A stretch of DNA of 64,000 bases from Mycocentrospora acerina (Eukaryota; Ascomycota; Dothideomycetes; Pleosporales): the NCBI GenBank assembly GCA_022701365.1, contig JAKUHH010000284.1, positions 952,487 to 1,016,486 of the forward strand. Direction: 5' to 3'. This document shows positions 1-10,485 of this stretch, piece by piece. Below the pieces are notes generated by a model. The model was not told where the DNA came from. It saw nothing but the letters and a program-made list of their open reading frames with translations, and searched no databases. A program made the position numbers and the translations under genes. Numbering within the stretch: the stretch's first letter is position 1; every line of letters starts with the position of its first letter.

Positions 1-1247
1 CATTGGCGACAGATGTTGCGAGGGCAGCAACGGTTTGAAGCAATCTTGGCGTCGTCGTGTACGCCATGAGATCCGTTGCGAAAGCAACACTCGTGAAAGG
101 TAGACTCGTCACCGAAGACGCGTTGGGATAAGTAATTCGTTCAGCAGCAGGCGCAGAAGGCTTTAGAGAGGCCCGGTTAAATTCTCCTGGGCTCAAGACA
201 CTAAAAAGAGGCCAGGTCAGCATGCGAAGCTCCTGATGATTACAACCGACTAACCTGTCAATCACATGGGCGACACCATTGTACAAAATGTTGTTGGGAA
301 ACGTGATTTTTGCGTTGTTTACCCATGCAGAACCGTCTGGCAGAACCGTGAATGTCAGGTTGGCGCCTTGGAGGGAGGGAACTGTAACGTTGCCCAAGGA
401 TGGCGAGAAGATGACCGTGCTAGGAATGATGTGGTATCGAAGGACTTCTCGGAGTGTCTTAATGTCTGCTGACTTGAGCACAGAGCCGATTGACTTGAAT
501 GCGGCATCATTTGGTACAAAGATAGTATAGTCCGAGATGTTAAGGCCCTGGAAGTCGGCTCCAGTCTCGCCTAGAGCGAAGCCTAGTTGAGCAGCCTCCA
601 GCGCGGCATTCATGGCGAGGTAGCCCGCTCGAAATGTGAAGAGCTGAAGCGGAGCCACAAATGAAAGTACTGTATCTACTTTGTGGATTGTAATACCTTC
701 ACCAAGTTTGATGTCCTGTTTAAAGAATTAGTACACTGAGCGGCACTTTTGTATTCAGCGTAATACGAACAGCCTTAGTAACGGTAGACACAGTTAATTC
801 TCCAGATAGGACACACACGTCGCTTCCGTTCTTTACAAGTCCATTGTAGGCGCCACCAGTGAAGTTGGAGAAGGGCTGTCGGGCATTGACGTATGAATCA
901 TCGAGTAGGGTCTGGGCAAACGTGGGGACGTTGGTGATGACGTTTGATGGATAAACTCCTTTGAAGACGTGGTTCGCAAGGAGAGCTCCAATTGCAATAG
1001 TATCATTCCGAAACTCGATAGCTTCGCCCTCTGGGGTGTCTCTTGGTACTTCTGCGAACGCTTGGTTTGTTGGCGCCATAATGGTGATATTGGAAGCCGA
1101 GGCGAGAGTATCTGCAAGACCATCCACAAGTTTGACAAGCTCGAGCAGCGTGCTAAGGTCATTTTGGGATGCTAGAAGAGCAGCTATGTCACCCTGAGCC
1201 AGGCAGAAGCCAGCCATTGACACACAAGACCAAATTGATAGGCGCAT
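1..1247 (-). CDS. Fasciclin (FAS1) domain secreted protein, cut by the window start
   Basis: The start codon is at 1247 and the first ~18 residues form a signal peptide ending near Ala-Gln. Exon 1 (1247-771) encodes a first FAS1 domain with the typical LVKLVDGLADTL and MAPTNQAF motifs. A 55-bp intron (770-716; GTTCGT donor, TACTAAT-like branch, CAG acceptor) joins in phase to exon 2 (715-255), which completes FAS1 domain 1 and carries a second one (TIFVPNDAAF; LRYHIIP). A second intron (254-201) leads to exon 3, which runs off the window edge after DSVLSPGEF and a Ser/Thr/Ala-rich stretch. Fungal FAS1 proteins are cell-surface or wall adhesion proteins, often GPI-anchored. The anchor region, if any, lies outside the window. 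No defect is visible in the part seen. Confidence 0.88.
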
Positions 1248-1364
1248 GATGGAGGGATTCAGTAACGCAGCGGCGAGTATCGAGATGAATGTCGCGGAGG
1301 GAGGTAGAACAAATTTCGTGATGTGATGTTGTACTATTGAAAATCAATAAGCCCGCAACATACT

Positions 1365-1371
1365 CTTTATA
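1365..1371 (-). promoter_or_regulatory. TATA box of the fasciclin gene
   Basis: TATAAAG on the minus strand, about 118 bases upstream of the ATG at 1247. It is the only clear TATA-like motif close to this start. Confidence 0.4.
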
Positions 1372-1618
1372 CACTGAACCTGGATCAGGGCCTCCAACAT
1401 CACATAGAACCTGGATAGTATGCTGACAATCATGGCGGCCAGCCAAGACGTAGTTGTCGTATTAGGAGTGTCAGAGTAGAGCAAATTCCAACCGGTGTAG
1501 CATCTTTTTCCAGATCTTGTTGTTCTAAGCATCATTGAGTCTCATAATACATGATATCCAAATTTGCACAGCCGTTGCCCAGGCACGCGTGCACCAATCA
1601 CTGAAGCCAACTCCGGGA

Positions 1619-1682
1619 GCGGAGACGGCCAAAATTTGCCGGTTCCACTCTAATGCGGAGACGGCTAAATTTTGCCGACTCC
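1619..1682. repeat. Two 28-bp near-identical dyad repeats
   Basis: Copies at 1619-1646 and 1655-1682 share GCGGAGACGGCYAAA, an A/T core and TTGCCG, and both end in TCC. Each copy is itself an imperfect palindrome (GGAGACGGC against GCCGNNTCC). A related CCAACTCCGG half-site precedes them at about 1607. They could be remnants of transposon ends or a regulatory dyad array; nothing else in the window matches. Confidence 0.55.
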
Positions 1683-2695
1683 ATCCTTGTAAAGAGAAGC
1701 AATTTAGCTTACAATTCCCCAGAATTCGGACCACGCTAGCACAGTAGGATTTAGGCGCAGCATTCGTCTTTGCAAACTGATTTGTTTCCAAAAATTTCGA
1801 TCTCAGGCTTCCCGTAGAGCAAACGCAGTAGACGTCGCATCTTGACGTGTCCCCTTGAAGCTGAAATTCAATCTTTTTACCTACATCCTCAACCTCAGTT
1901 TAACTCATCTTTCAAGTAACGCTAGCATAATGCAGTTCTGCTTCGCGCAACTGCACAGCACAATTATGAGGACTGGCCTTTAGTACTATGTACAGCTTAT
2001 TACTATCTCCATGATACAAAAGTAGGCCGTCAAACCAATCTCCCTTCATGAATTTAGTAGACCACATCGATGAATTCCTCACATGAACTAAGGGACATAT
2101 TTTTTGATTTGAAAGTATTTTCAAGTTAGTGAGTGCCTTTCATAAAAATACACATTATGATTAATATTAGTCTATTGTCTTCCTCTTCAATGCATGAGAT
2201 GCTTTGTCAATATTGAAACTAAATGTTGGATCTGCTATGTGGTGAGATGGATGCCTTGGTTCACTGGAAACACACTACCAAATATAAAATTAAAATACAA
2301 ACTACAGCTCTAGCTCTGGTTCCTTGCGTGATCGATAGGCAAATTAAAATCCTACAAACGACTTGAAGCAAATGATCATCTTGGTCGCAGAAAGACTTTA
2401 TCAACCCTGTACTAGCAATTTCCGCGCTTTAAAGTGCAAGACCATGTATGATACCTATTTTTTGCACATTTTTGGTTTCCTAACAAGTGTTTGCATTACT
2501 GACTACACAGTTTTGGTTTCAAGCAATCTTTACCACCAAGAATCGCACTTTCAAGTTGATCCAAGCGATACTGAACATGACCTAATAAAATTAAGTTCAA
2601 CTTTACTAGATTTTATTCTTTACACAAATGCTATGAATTGTATCCATTTTCTACTTCTGAGTTTTCAACAGGCCTCTAGGCTCCCTCCTCTCTTA
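1683..2695. other. Intergenic AT-rich DNA, nothing recognised
   Basis: Tail-to-head spacer between the fasciclin promoter and the 3' end of the Zn2Cys6 gene. No coding potential, RNA gene or long repeat was recognised. The last ~300 bases are probably the 3' region of the Zn2Cys6 gene. Confidence 0.4.
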
Positions 2696-4276
2696 TCATT
2701 CGGCAATATTCATTTCGTATTGCTGAATTATAGCACTGTAGTCATTGTACCACTGCTCAAGCCATCCTGTCGCGTCAAACATGCGAGTCGTATAGCAACT
2801 CAATGTGGAATCAAGATACTTCATGCGTGCTGTCAAGTTTCGCAGCTTCAGACCACACTCCTCGATGCGAAAATCGTCCTTCGTCAAACATTGGCCATAG
2901 GTGTTTGCCGGGTCGGTCGCTGCCACCAAGACGTTGACCAGCACAAAAAGGGAGTAAAGCACAGTTGGGGCGAAACAGAACGTAGGAAGACTGAGAACAA
3001 GACTAGGGTCCATCTCTGTCGCGGTTTCGATGACAGCCTGGCAGTTTTGGACTAAAGTTCCAAGCGCTATTTTGAGAGGATAGATGATGTTTGTTGGCTT
3101 TGGAAAGTCGTTTACGATGATGCGCCCCGGAATAAACGGTGCAGCAAACGATGCTTTATTCGTAGGGGTATGCAACACAAGCTCGTAAATATGGATCATG
3201 GCTACATGCCGCCACACTTTGAGTGTCTGTGACAAGGCAAGGCTAGGCGGAACCTGAGCTGCCCATGCATCTACCTTGTTCCCCAAAGTCTCGATTACAG
3301 AATGAGTAGCATAGTCGTTGCCGTCTACAAAAGTATATGTCTGGCAAAGACACAGGCTGTTGGAAATCTCTTCAATCAACTGAATGATGCGGACAATCTG
3401 ACAAAGCAGGATATCAGACGGCTCTCCTCTACTTTCTAGGTCCAAAAGGCTTTCCTGGTGATGAGAGTTCCATGGGACTGCATTCGGTCGACGCGTACTG
3501 ATCGACGATGTCGAGAGTGCCACAAAACAGGCTAGCCATGTACGTCGTGCCTCGAGTGATGTTGAATCCTCGTATCTACTGAAATACGCCACCGGAGAGG
3601 GCTGCAGGGAAGACCCAGCGATCCCAAGGTCAATGGCCATGTCAGCAGCTAGCTGAACAATTTGATAGCAACTTCCCTGTTGTCCTTTCCGCGTGCTCTT
3701 GTTCCAAAAGGTGGCTACTAGCAATGCCTGCACGAGTTCAAGAGATCTTTGTCCCCTACCAATTACCTCCTCGCCGAGTATGTGCATTGTTTCTCGCACA
3801 AGCTCATCATGCACGTCTAGTTCCGTGCCTTGCGTCTCCTGTGTGACAGAATACACCAGCACGGAAAGCAGCAGGATCGGAGATTTTGCGCGAATATGGT
3901 CCAACTCCGTGGGCAGGCGAATCACAGGCCATGCGGCACCCGCCTGGCGTTCAAAGAGGCGGAGAAGATGTTGTTGTTTGGTCGGCGGGATGCGGGCGTC
4001 TAGGAACGACAGGACGGCATAATCGTAGTTCTCCAGCAGGCTACCGGGCGACCAGCTTGGCGTTGTGCTGCTACTCTGGTCTCGAAGCGCGTTCCTGAGT
4101 TCCTGAACTTGAGCCTCGAGCTCATTGACGCGGTCGCGCTGAAGCCGTGGTGCTGCCGGCACGCATTCGAGATTGTTACGGCTGCATCGTTCGCACGCCA
4201 CATTATGGGACGTGCTTACATCGCACTTGATCTTGAGACGATGGCACTCTTCACAAGCACGATATCGTTTTTTCAT
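2696..4276 (-). CDS. Zn2Cys6 binuclear-cluster transcription factor
   Basis: An intronless 526-aa protein. The N-terminus carries a Zn2Cys6 cluster with cysteines at residues 8, 11, 18, 28, 31 and 38 (Cx2Cx6Cx9Cx2Cx6C) preceded by basic residues, which binds CGG-type half-sites in this family. A short coiled coil (about residues 47-65, RVNELEAQVQELRNAL) follows, as is usual for dimerisation. Residues ~100-480 are helical and resemble the fungal-specific middle homology region of these regulators, for example LVQALLVATFWNKS and the RRTWLACFVALS stretch. The product is nuclear and its target genes cannot be told from sequence. No biosynthetic cluster is evident beside it; the nearest metabolic gene is the broken aldehyde dehydrogenase 4 kb away. 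The reading frame is intact. Confidence 0.92.
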   Translation of the reverse strand: MKKRYRACEECHRLKIKCDVSTSHNVACERCSRNNLECVPAAPRLQRDRVNELEAQVQELRNALRDQSSSTTPSWSPGSLLENYDYAVLSFLDARIPPTKQQHLLRLFERQAGAAWPVIRLPTELDHIRAKSPILLLSVLVYSVTQETQGTELDVHDELVRETMHILGEEVIGRGQRSLELVQALLVATFWNKSTRKGQQGSCYQIVQLAADMAIDLGIAGSSLQPSPVAYFSRYEDSTSLEARRTWLACFVALSTSSISTRRPNAVPWNSHHQESLLDLESRGEPSDILLCQIVRIIQLIEEISNSLCLCQTYTFVDGNDYATHSVIETLGNKVDAWAAQVPPSLALSQTLKVWRHVAMIHIYELVLHTPTNKASFAAPFIPGRIIVNDFPKPTNIIYPLKIALGTLVQNCQAVIETATEMDPSLVLSLPTFCFAPTVLYSLFVLVNVLVAATDPANTYGQCLTKDDFRIEECGLKLRNLTARMKYLDSTLSCYTTRMFDATGWLEQWYNDYSAIIQQYEMNIAE

Positions 4277-4968
4277 ATCGCTGTTTCTATCTTAAAGGAA
4301 TAGAGGTATTGGTTATGAAAGGGTTGGTTCTTTCCCTTGGTCTCGGTGCATTCCAAGGTTCAGCCTGGTGTAGATCCAGGATCTGGCTATGACAGCTCGA
4401 CTTTTGCTGAAGTGCCTGAACCTGGCTGGCACGGCAATACCAAAAGCAGTATGATCCAACGGCGCGCGCTGATTCGCCATTTGGATGATACAAGAGACCC
4501 ACTTAACCCGCTCCAATAGCACTTTCCTCATTCTAATGTCTCTCGAGCCATTTTAGTAATTGGGTCGCGAATCCGCGCAAATTCCCTACGACTGCGCGTA
4601 CTTCAGCAGTCTTCCATGAAGACGTTGTTAAATACCTGATCAGACTCACCAGTGTTACGCGATATCACGAAGAAGATGGCTATGAGGCGAGAAAAGAGTA
4701 TTAAGAACTGTAACAGGGCCCGTGCAAGACCAAAATGCGTGAATTATCTTGGATCTTGAATGTACCGAGTCTCTTGGTATGTTCAAGAGGAAACAACCTG
4801 CTTGGTGGTCAGCCTGACCGGCAAAATGCAAGAACGAGGCCTCCCACTCCTGTACAGTCGAAGCAGAACGTGCGCTGGCTGCTTCTTGGCGATTGACAGA
4901 AATATGGGCACTACTCAAATTGCACATAGCGGAACGTTCACACATTTTAAGTTTGGCTTGACAATAGT
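4277..4968. other. Intergenic spacer and putative promoter of the Zn2Cys6 gene
   Basis: No supported gene. Short open frames here lack splice signals and recognisable motifs. Confidence 0.4.
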
Positions 4969-5081
4969 GCGCTCTGCAGTGGGATAGTGCAAACGCTCAT
5001 GACCCTCCTCATCTCACTCTCCAACTCCGCTATGGTAGGTGAAGATTCGAAACGATGGGAGCCTTATGGCCGTAGCAAACG
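4969..5081 (+). repeat. Duplicated segment, copy 1 (partner at 10486-10602)
   Basis: Shares long runs with 10486-10602, for example AGTGCAAACGCT, CAAACTCCGCTATG or its one-base variant, and ATTCGAAACGAT, with scattered substitutions and small indels. It lies just upstream of the decayed C2H2 gene, so the second copy may mark a third, mostly lost, duplicate of that locus. Confidence 0.6.
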
Positions 5082-5206
5082 TAATTCAGATGGATTCGTA
5101 GTGCTTGTACATTCCACAGCGAAAAGGTACATCTTCTACCAAGTCTCTGAAATATTACTAAGCTTACAGGTATCTTGTTGGTAAGGGGCACATTTGCGTT
5201 CCTGAA

Positions 5207-6489
5207 GTGGAATTTGATTTGGCGCTTCTTTGCTTGGCGTATTTGAGCTTTGAACAGTTCATCGCAATCGCTGACGAGGCTGCGATACAAGCCACTTTGT
5301 ATAACGATGGTTATTCTTTTGCAGATTATGCGTCTTTTTTTTGGGCTGGCCATCTTACCGTCGGCGTGCGCGAAGCATCTCGACTGACCACACGTAAATT
5401 ACACGACTTGATCGAAGCGGTCGATGTTTTTCTAGGTGTTTATTGGGCATCCCCAACGAGGAAACTCACGGTATCAAAGACCATGGCGGAAATTTTTGCG
5501 GCACTATCACATTGTGATGTGTATGACCGTGTCTGCCAGGCCGTGATTTCTAACAAAAACAACTTTTACCGACTGGAAAGGGACCTTCTGAAGATGAGCC
5601 ATTGCGTATTGCCAAAGTCATACAAGCAATCCGAGTGCAATTGGAGAATTTGGTTTCATCTCCAAATCTCACCGGAACACAGAAAGGTAAACTCGAACTT
5701 TTTAATGGCGTTAATCACTACAAATGCTATCGAATTAACTGCCAATTCTATTCAAGAGGCTTTGAAAGACCTTCTCAACGCAATCATCACATATCTAAAC
5801 ATGAAAGATCATTCGTCTGTTCTGTGGAAGGATGTCCGCAGGCCGTCATAGGGTGCATAACAGTGCAAGACCTCCAAAAACACATGGAAGAAAACCACGG
5901 CACAACCATTGAAGCAGACGCAGTTTATCCGGATGAAGAATCTGGGCTGGAATCTGATATGCGGAATATGAAAAAGCAGCCTACAACATTTCACTGCACT
6001 TTGCGCCCGAAAATTTTCGCACGAGCTTACAATTTGCGGTCGCATCTCCGTACGCACACAGGCGAGAGGCCCTTCGTCTGCATTCATTGTGGCGTAAGAT
6101 TTAATAGACAAAACGATCTTTACCGTCATGTATATCTTCACGCAGGTGAGAAAAAGTGGGTATACCGTGGTAATTTCGAAGACAATGGGCATAGGGGTTG
6201 TGGCCGCCGCCTTGCTCGTGCTGAGGCACTAGGAAGACACCTTAAATTTGAGGCAGGTCGTGTCTGCATCCAACCTCTCTTAGAGGAAGAAGCTCGAAAC
6301 AGAGGTGACTTGCCAGGTCTAGATGCTAGTTTCATCCCACAACGCATCGCAAACGAACAGTCATACCCTACTTTACTTACCGCGGCTTTGTTAGCACAAT
6401 ATCCGGCTCTTAAAAACATCCAGTGGGACCAACTGCCGCCACTTCCGCTAGAGGAAGACGAAATTTCTGATTACGTTACAAATGAATAG
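5207..6489 (+). pseudogene. Decayed C2H2 zinc-finger gene of the NLR-associated type
   Basis: 5207 marks where recognisable coding sequence begins, not a firm start. Residues from 5207 to about 5590 form a helical region typical of fungal STAND/NLR-type proteins (LHDLIEAVDVFLGVYW). The homology then continues in another frame from about 5590 (VIQAIRVQLENL), so a frameshift or unrecognised intron lies near 5585-5600. The second frame encodes finger-like modules (YKCYRINCQFYSRGF; HERSFVCSVEGCPQ) characteristic of fungal NACHT/C2H2 proteins, then a second set related to Crz1-type C2H2 fingers (RSHLRTHTGERPFVC; GRRLARAEALGRH). Several zinc ligands are missing: CTLRPKIF has Arg where Cys is expected, and KKWVYRG has Tyr. 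The tail resembles fungal C2H2 regulators (TAALLAQYPAL). Frameshift plus ligand loss suggest a relic, although the last 295 codons remain open. Confidence 0.65.
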
Positions 6490-6650
6490 AGAAGCTTTAC
6501 TGATAGAAAAAGACGCATGAGAGCAAGGCGATGAAGATCAATAGGAACATGTGGCTCCCGTCATGCCTTGAAACATTCGCCTGATTATGCCAAACACTTG
6601 ACAGATCTGATCTCTACATCAAGCTTTCTCTCTCGATGCTCAAATCGAGC
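6490..6650. other. Short spacer before the 5S rRNA gene
   Basis: Nothing recognised. Confidence 0.3.
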
Positions 6651-6657
6651 AAAAAAA
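6651..6657 (-). terminator. RNA polymerase III T-tract
   Basis: Seven T residues on the minus strand immediately follow the 5S rRNA 3' end, as expected for Pol III termination. Confidence 0.75.
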
Positions 6658-6775
6658 CATACAACAGCGGGGATTCGCCAGTGGTCACCCACCTGACTAC
6701 TAGTCCGCCGGTACGTTGCTTAAATAGGGCTGAGCGAACGGGAAGCCTTGTTTTCAACGTCCTATGGTCGTATGT
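6657..6775 (-). rRNA. 5S ribosomal RNA
   Basis: On the minus strand the sequence starts ACATACGACCATAGG and ends CTGTTGTATGT, 119 nt long, with the internal-promoter landmarks of fungal 5S (GGCTTCCCGTTCGCTC; GGGTGACCAC; GCGAATCCC). Compared with the textbook Neurospora 5S, one helix reads ACGTTG on the 5' side and CAACGT on the 3' side, a fully compensatory set of changes that keeps pairing, so it is probably functional and not RIP-damaged. 5S genes are dispersed singly in most filamentous ascomycetes, which fits a lone copy here. Confidence 0.88.
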
Positions 6776-8063
6776 ATTGTGTTAGTAAAACACGGTGATT
6801 AATAACAACATCTATTTCTAAGTCTCAATGTCATATTTTCACGGTTTATGCCTTTTTTAACCATGTATTCAATTCCCTCCCTACAGCTGCTTCCTGTTAT
6901 CCTGTCTTGTGGGCTCACTCATTTAGACACATACCATTCTCGCCCAGTGTTCATATCGCCGGCAGAGGTTCTCAAAATGTCTCTAGCAAGCCAGGTCCTA
7001 AAATGCATTCCTGGACTCAAGTCACTAATGCTATCAGATCCTCTCAATGGCATCAATTACTTGAATTAGCCAATATTGTTGGCTGACTAAAGACTAGTAC
7101 ACAGATTTTCGTTTGTTATCCAACGCCTCTTTTTGAAAAGATTTTGTTTTACCGAAGTCAAACACAATAGACATCGCAAACCAACTTGAACGTTGAGTGA
7201 ATACAAGCGTATATATATATTCGTTTAACTAATCTTATTTCACCGAATTCACTCTTTCCTTGAGAACTAATCTTAACAATTTTACTAAAGTACTAGTAAT
7301 AGAGGGTCCCTAACCACTAAGCTCAAGTATTAGGACAGGATCTTGACAGCCTGCGTGCGCAGTTCGCCTGTGGATCACGGTGCGTCATACACATTGCTCT
7401 CATATTGATAGAATACTCTATCTCCTCCATTTGCAGGCCGATAGCCCCGTACAAGATTAGCACAGGCTTGGCAACACGGAGTTTAGCCTGGGTCAGCTCG
7501 GGGCATACACATGCGAGTTACTTCCATCTAGCATGCATCCCAGAGGCTGGAAGGAGTGTGCAGTATGTTACTCAAGCTCCATCTACTAGCACTCGGCAAC
7601 AAGCGCCATCAATTTGAAGTAATTGCCACATCCAAGGTCACAACCGGCGTCAAAGTGCTGCTATTTAGAGCAACCATTTGGACAATCTTGATTACTTCTG
7701 ACACGTTTTATTAGAGTCAAAGCAGTTCAGAATTGTGACAAGATTGAGATCTCATGGCTGCCAGTCAGTTACTGGATTGGCTCATTCGACTTGGAGACTA
7801 GCTGTATAGTGTTTGTAACCAGTATACTGGGAGAATGTGGGGTTGCATATTTGCACAGTTGCAAGCTGCTATATCCAAGGGCAGAGCCAAGAGCGGAGCA
7901 GAGGGCGGAGGAACGGAGATGCGGACAGGAGAGCGGACGAAGCTGGGTTCTGAAGGAGAGCTGAATGTATAAAATGGAGAAGAATGAGGTGGGAGTTTCT
8001 ATATCCAGACTGGTATTCAAGTGTAAACGTATTCACAGTTTGCCAGAAAAAACAATCATAATT
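6776..8063. other. Intergenic AT-rich DNA, nothing recognised
   Basis: About 1.3 kb between the 5S gene and the aldehyde dehydrogenase. No coding exon, RNA or clear repeat recognised. The last 300 bases should include the dehydrogenase promoter. Confidence 0.35.
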
Positions 8064-9139
8064 ATGTACAAACAACTCTTTATCAACAACGAGGTTTGTT
8101 CACCTATCCCCCATATCCTCATTTCTTCTCTCCCTAACATGCGTGATAGTATGTCGACGCGACTTCCTCGGAAACTCTGACCATCACTTCTCCACACGAC
8201 GAGTCTTTTGTTGCAGATGGCATACAAGTTGCTTCACTTGCCGATGTGAATACTGCAGTTGCTGCTGCACGTGCTGAATACACAGGTCCATGGGCGAAGT
8301 GGACTGCTGGACAGCGTAGTGAAGTGATGCTTAAGTTTGCTGATCTTGCTGATAAACATGCTGAGGAACTCTTTCTCTGGGAGGCAAAGAGCATGGGTCA
8401 GCCTATTAGAATAGGAAAGCCTATTGCTGCTATGGTTGGCCAAATTTTCAGATACTATGCGGGCTGGGCGGATAAGGTGCATGGCGAGCAGTGGCCTGAG
8501 GAGAATGGCCTCTATAGAGTAGGTTTAAGACTTTGTGACCCTGTAAAATTGAAGCCGAACCCAGTTTTAACATTATTGCAGATTGTTCAGTACGATCCTA
8601 TCGGTGTATGTGCTGGTATTGGAGCGTGGAATGCGTCACTTGTTTTCTTTGCTACAAAGGTTGCTCCGGCAATAGCTACTGGTTGTACATTTATCTACAA
8701 AGCTTCTGAAAAGACACCGATTGGTATACTCCAGTTTGGCGCGTTGATTAAAGAGGCAGGATTTCCACCAGGCGTAATTAACATTGTGACTGGCGACGGC
8801 AGAGTTGGTGCTGCACTAGCTGGTCACATGGATATCAGCAATATTAGCTTTACAGGATCAGTCTTTGCCGGAAAAAAGGTTCAGGAATTAGCAACTAAGA
8901 GGTAAGCTTCTCATGACCTGGATGTATAGAACAAAACACTTACATGTACTTAGCAACCTCAAACGCGTAGGCCTTGAGCTTGGCGGCAAATCCCCTAGTC
9001 TCATCTTCCCGGATGCTGACATTGAAAACGCTCTTCAACAACATGCACAAGGGTTTCTTCTTAATTCAGGACAAGCCTGTATTGCTAGCTCTCGCGCTTT
9101 TGTACATGAGGACATTGCCTCTAACTTCGTTGCTAAGTT

Positions 9140-9269
9140 AAAAGTTGTCAGGACACAGCTCTATCCCACTATGCCATGCAAGCCAAAAAGGTACTATGAT
9201 CTATCATCTGATAGATCCTGGAATAGAACAGTACATATCCTCAGGTTGAACCACTTCCTGACAAAAGTT
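9140..9269. mobile_element. 116-bp MITE-like element in the aldehyde dehydrogenase
   Basis: Terminal inverted repeats GTCAGGA/TCCTGAC bound 9147-9262, and AAAAGTT is directly repeated on both sides (9140-9146, 9263-9269). Removing one repeat and the element restores an uninterrupted ALDH frame. Its left ~95 bases match a second copy at about 17568-17675. A 7-bp or 8-bp duplication would suit a hAT-like or related cut-and-paste family; the family is an inference. Confidence 0.75.
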
Positions 9270-9767
9270 AAATATAAGCAACTTAGCCTAGCTGTTGGCA
9301 ATCCCCAGGATGCAAACACAATCATGGGACCGTTGGCTGATAGGAAACAATTCAAGCATGTTATGGATTTCATAGAAGCTGGGAAGAAAGAGGCAGAACT
9401 AGTAACAGGCGGTGTGCAAAAAGGGACGAGTGGTTTTTACATTGAGCCGACAATCTTTCTGAATCCTAAAGACGATGCAACGATTTACCGAGAGGAGATC
9501 TTTGGACCCGTTTTAACTATTCGTACGTTTAAAACAGAAGAGGAAGCTATTAATTTAGCGAACGACACGAGTTTCGGTCTCTCATGTGAGTGTTCTCCAG
9601 GAAAGACCTCGAAACTTTAGACTAAAAGACGTTAACGTTGAACAGCAAACATATACACGGCCTCGATACCTCGCGCACTACGAATCGCGAAACAAATTGA
9701 AGCTGGTAACGTGTTTATTAATGTGTCCGCCACCCTATCGCCTGGAGTTGCGTTTGGTGGTGCAAAG

Positions 9768-9944
9768 TGATGAGATTAGGAAAGGAGAGGATTGGATTAG
9801 ACCAGAAAGTGGAGAAAACTGATTATTGATTACTACGTGCATACTACCTACAATACGGAGGAGGAAAGTGCGTGCTGAGTCATCGGCTAATGCCGCAACC
9901 AATCAGCGTGTGGCGCCTTCATGGCGACCACCGCGGACACAAAG
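9768..9944 (+). mobile_element. ~172-bp dispersed repeat inserted in ALDH exon 5
   Basis: Inserted between two CAAAG copies (9763-9767 and 9940-9944) and begins with an in-frame TGA. It shares extensive similarity, on the opposite strand, with 57204-57342, including TGCTGAGTCATC, AATCAGCGTGTGGCG and TTCATGGCGACCAC. No clear terminal inverted repeats are visible, so the class is unknown (small non-autonomous DNA element or SINE-like). Confidence 0.72.
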
Positions 9945-10013
9945 CAGTCTGGTGAAAGAGGTCGCCAAGGTCTGATGAATTATCTTGAAGAAAAGACGAT
10001 TTGCATCAAGTAA

Positions 10014-10485
10014 GTCACCTGTGCAGTACCCTACTCGGATCGACACTAACGGGTGATAGCATGCATATCGATGCTGGCCTTTTCGGAAAGCCTGTGTTAT
10101 AAAGAAGTGAATAAACAGTCTGCATGAAGATATTACGGATAGAGCCAAAATAGTCCCTTAGGTCTCCCTCCATGAATTGATAAACATCTTGCACGGTACG
10201 CAGCCATCACAATTCCAGCCGAGAAGTAGTGCTAGAAAATGTGACCATCCATTACGCATTTTTCAAAATCGCTATGTATAAAATGGAACGTAGACTATGC
10301 ATTGTAGAAGCAAGACATCTCGGGCCGATTTTTCTACCGTACCTCATTGGGCTTAGTGCTATGTGCAAGCCTGACATACGTCACCGCACATCGTCCGACT
10401 GCTTGGCCATATGACTAGTCTTGAAAAAATATCTGAACAGCGAGAGTAGAGCTTAATGAATTTAGCCTATTTTAATACACATACT
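10014..10485. other. Intergenic DNA, nothing recognised
   Basis: 3' flank of the broken dehydrogenase. No supported gene. Confidence 0.35.

Larger units (their letters stand above)
8064..10013 (+). pseudogene. NAD(P)-dependent aldehyde dehydrogenase broken by two insertions
   Basis: Exons: 8064-8093, 8150-8518, 8582-8901, 8954-9585 and 9646-10013, with GT-AG introns of 52-63 bp. The protein begins MYKQLFINNE and follows the ALDH fold through the catalytic Glu (LELGGKSP) and catalytic Cys (NSGQAC) to EIFGPVL. Two insertions interrupt it. The first is a 116-bp TIR element at 9147-9262 flanked by AAAAGTT duplications; it adds 41 codons in frame with no stop. The second, at 9768-9944 between CAAAG copies, places TGA directly after FGGAK. 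The remaining C-terminal codons (KQSGERGRQGL to TICIK) resume exactly after it and end at TAA 10013. ALDHs oxidise aldehydes to acids; this copy would lack about 22 C-terminal residues and carry a 41-residue insert, so it is probably non-functional. Confidence 0.88.
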
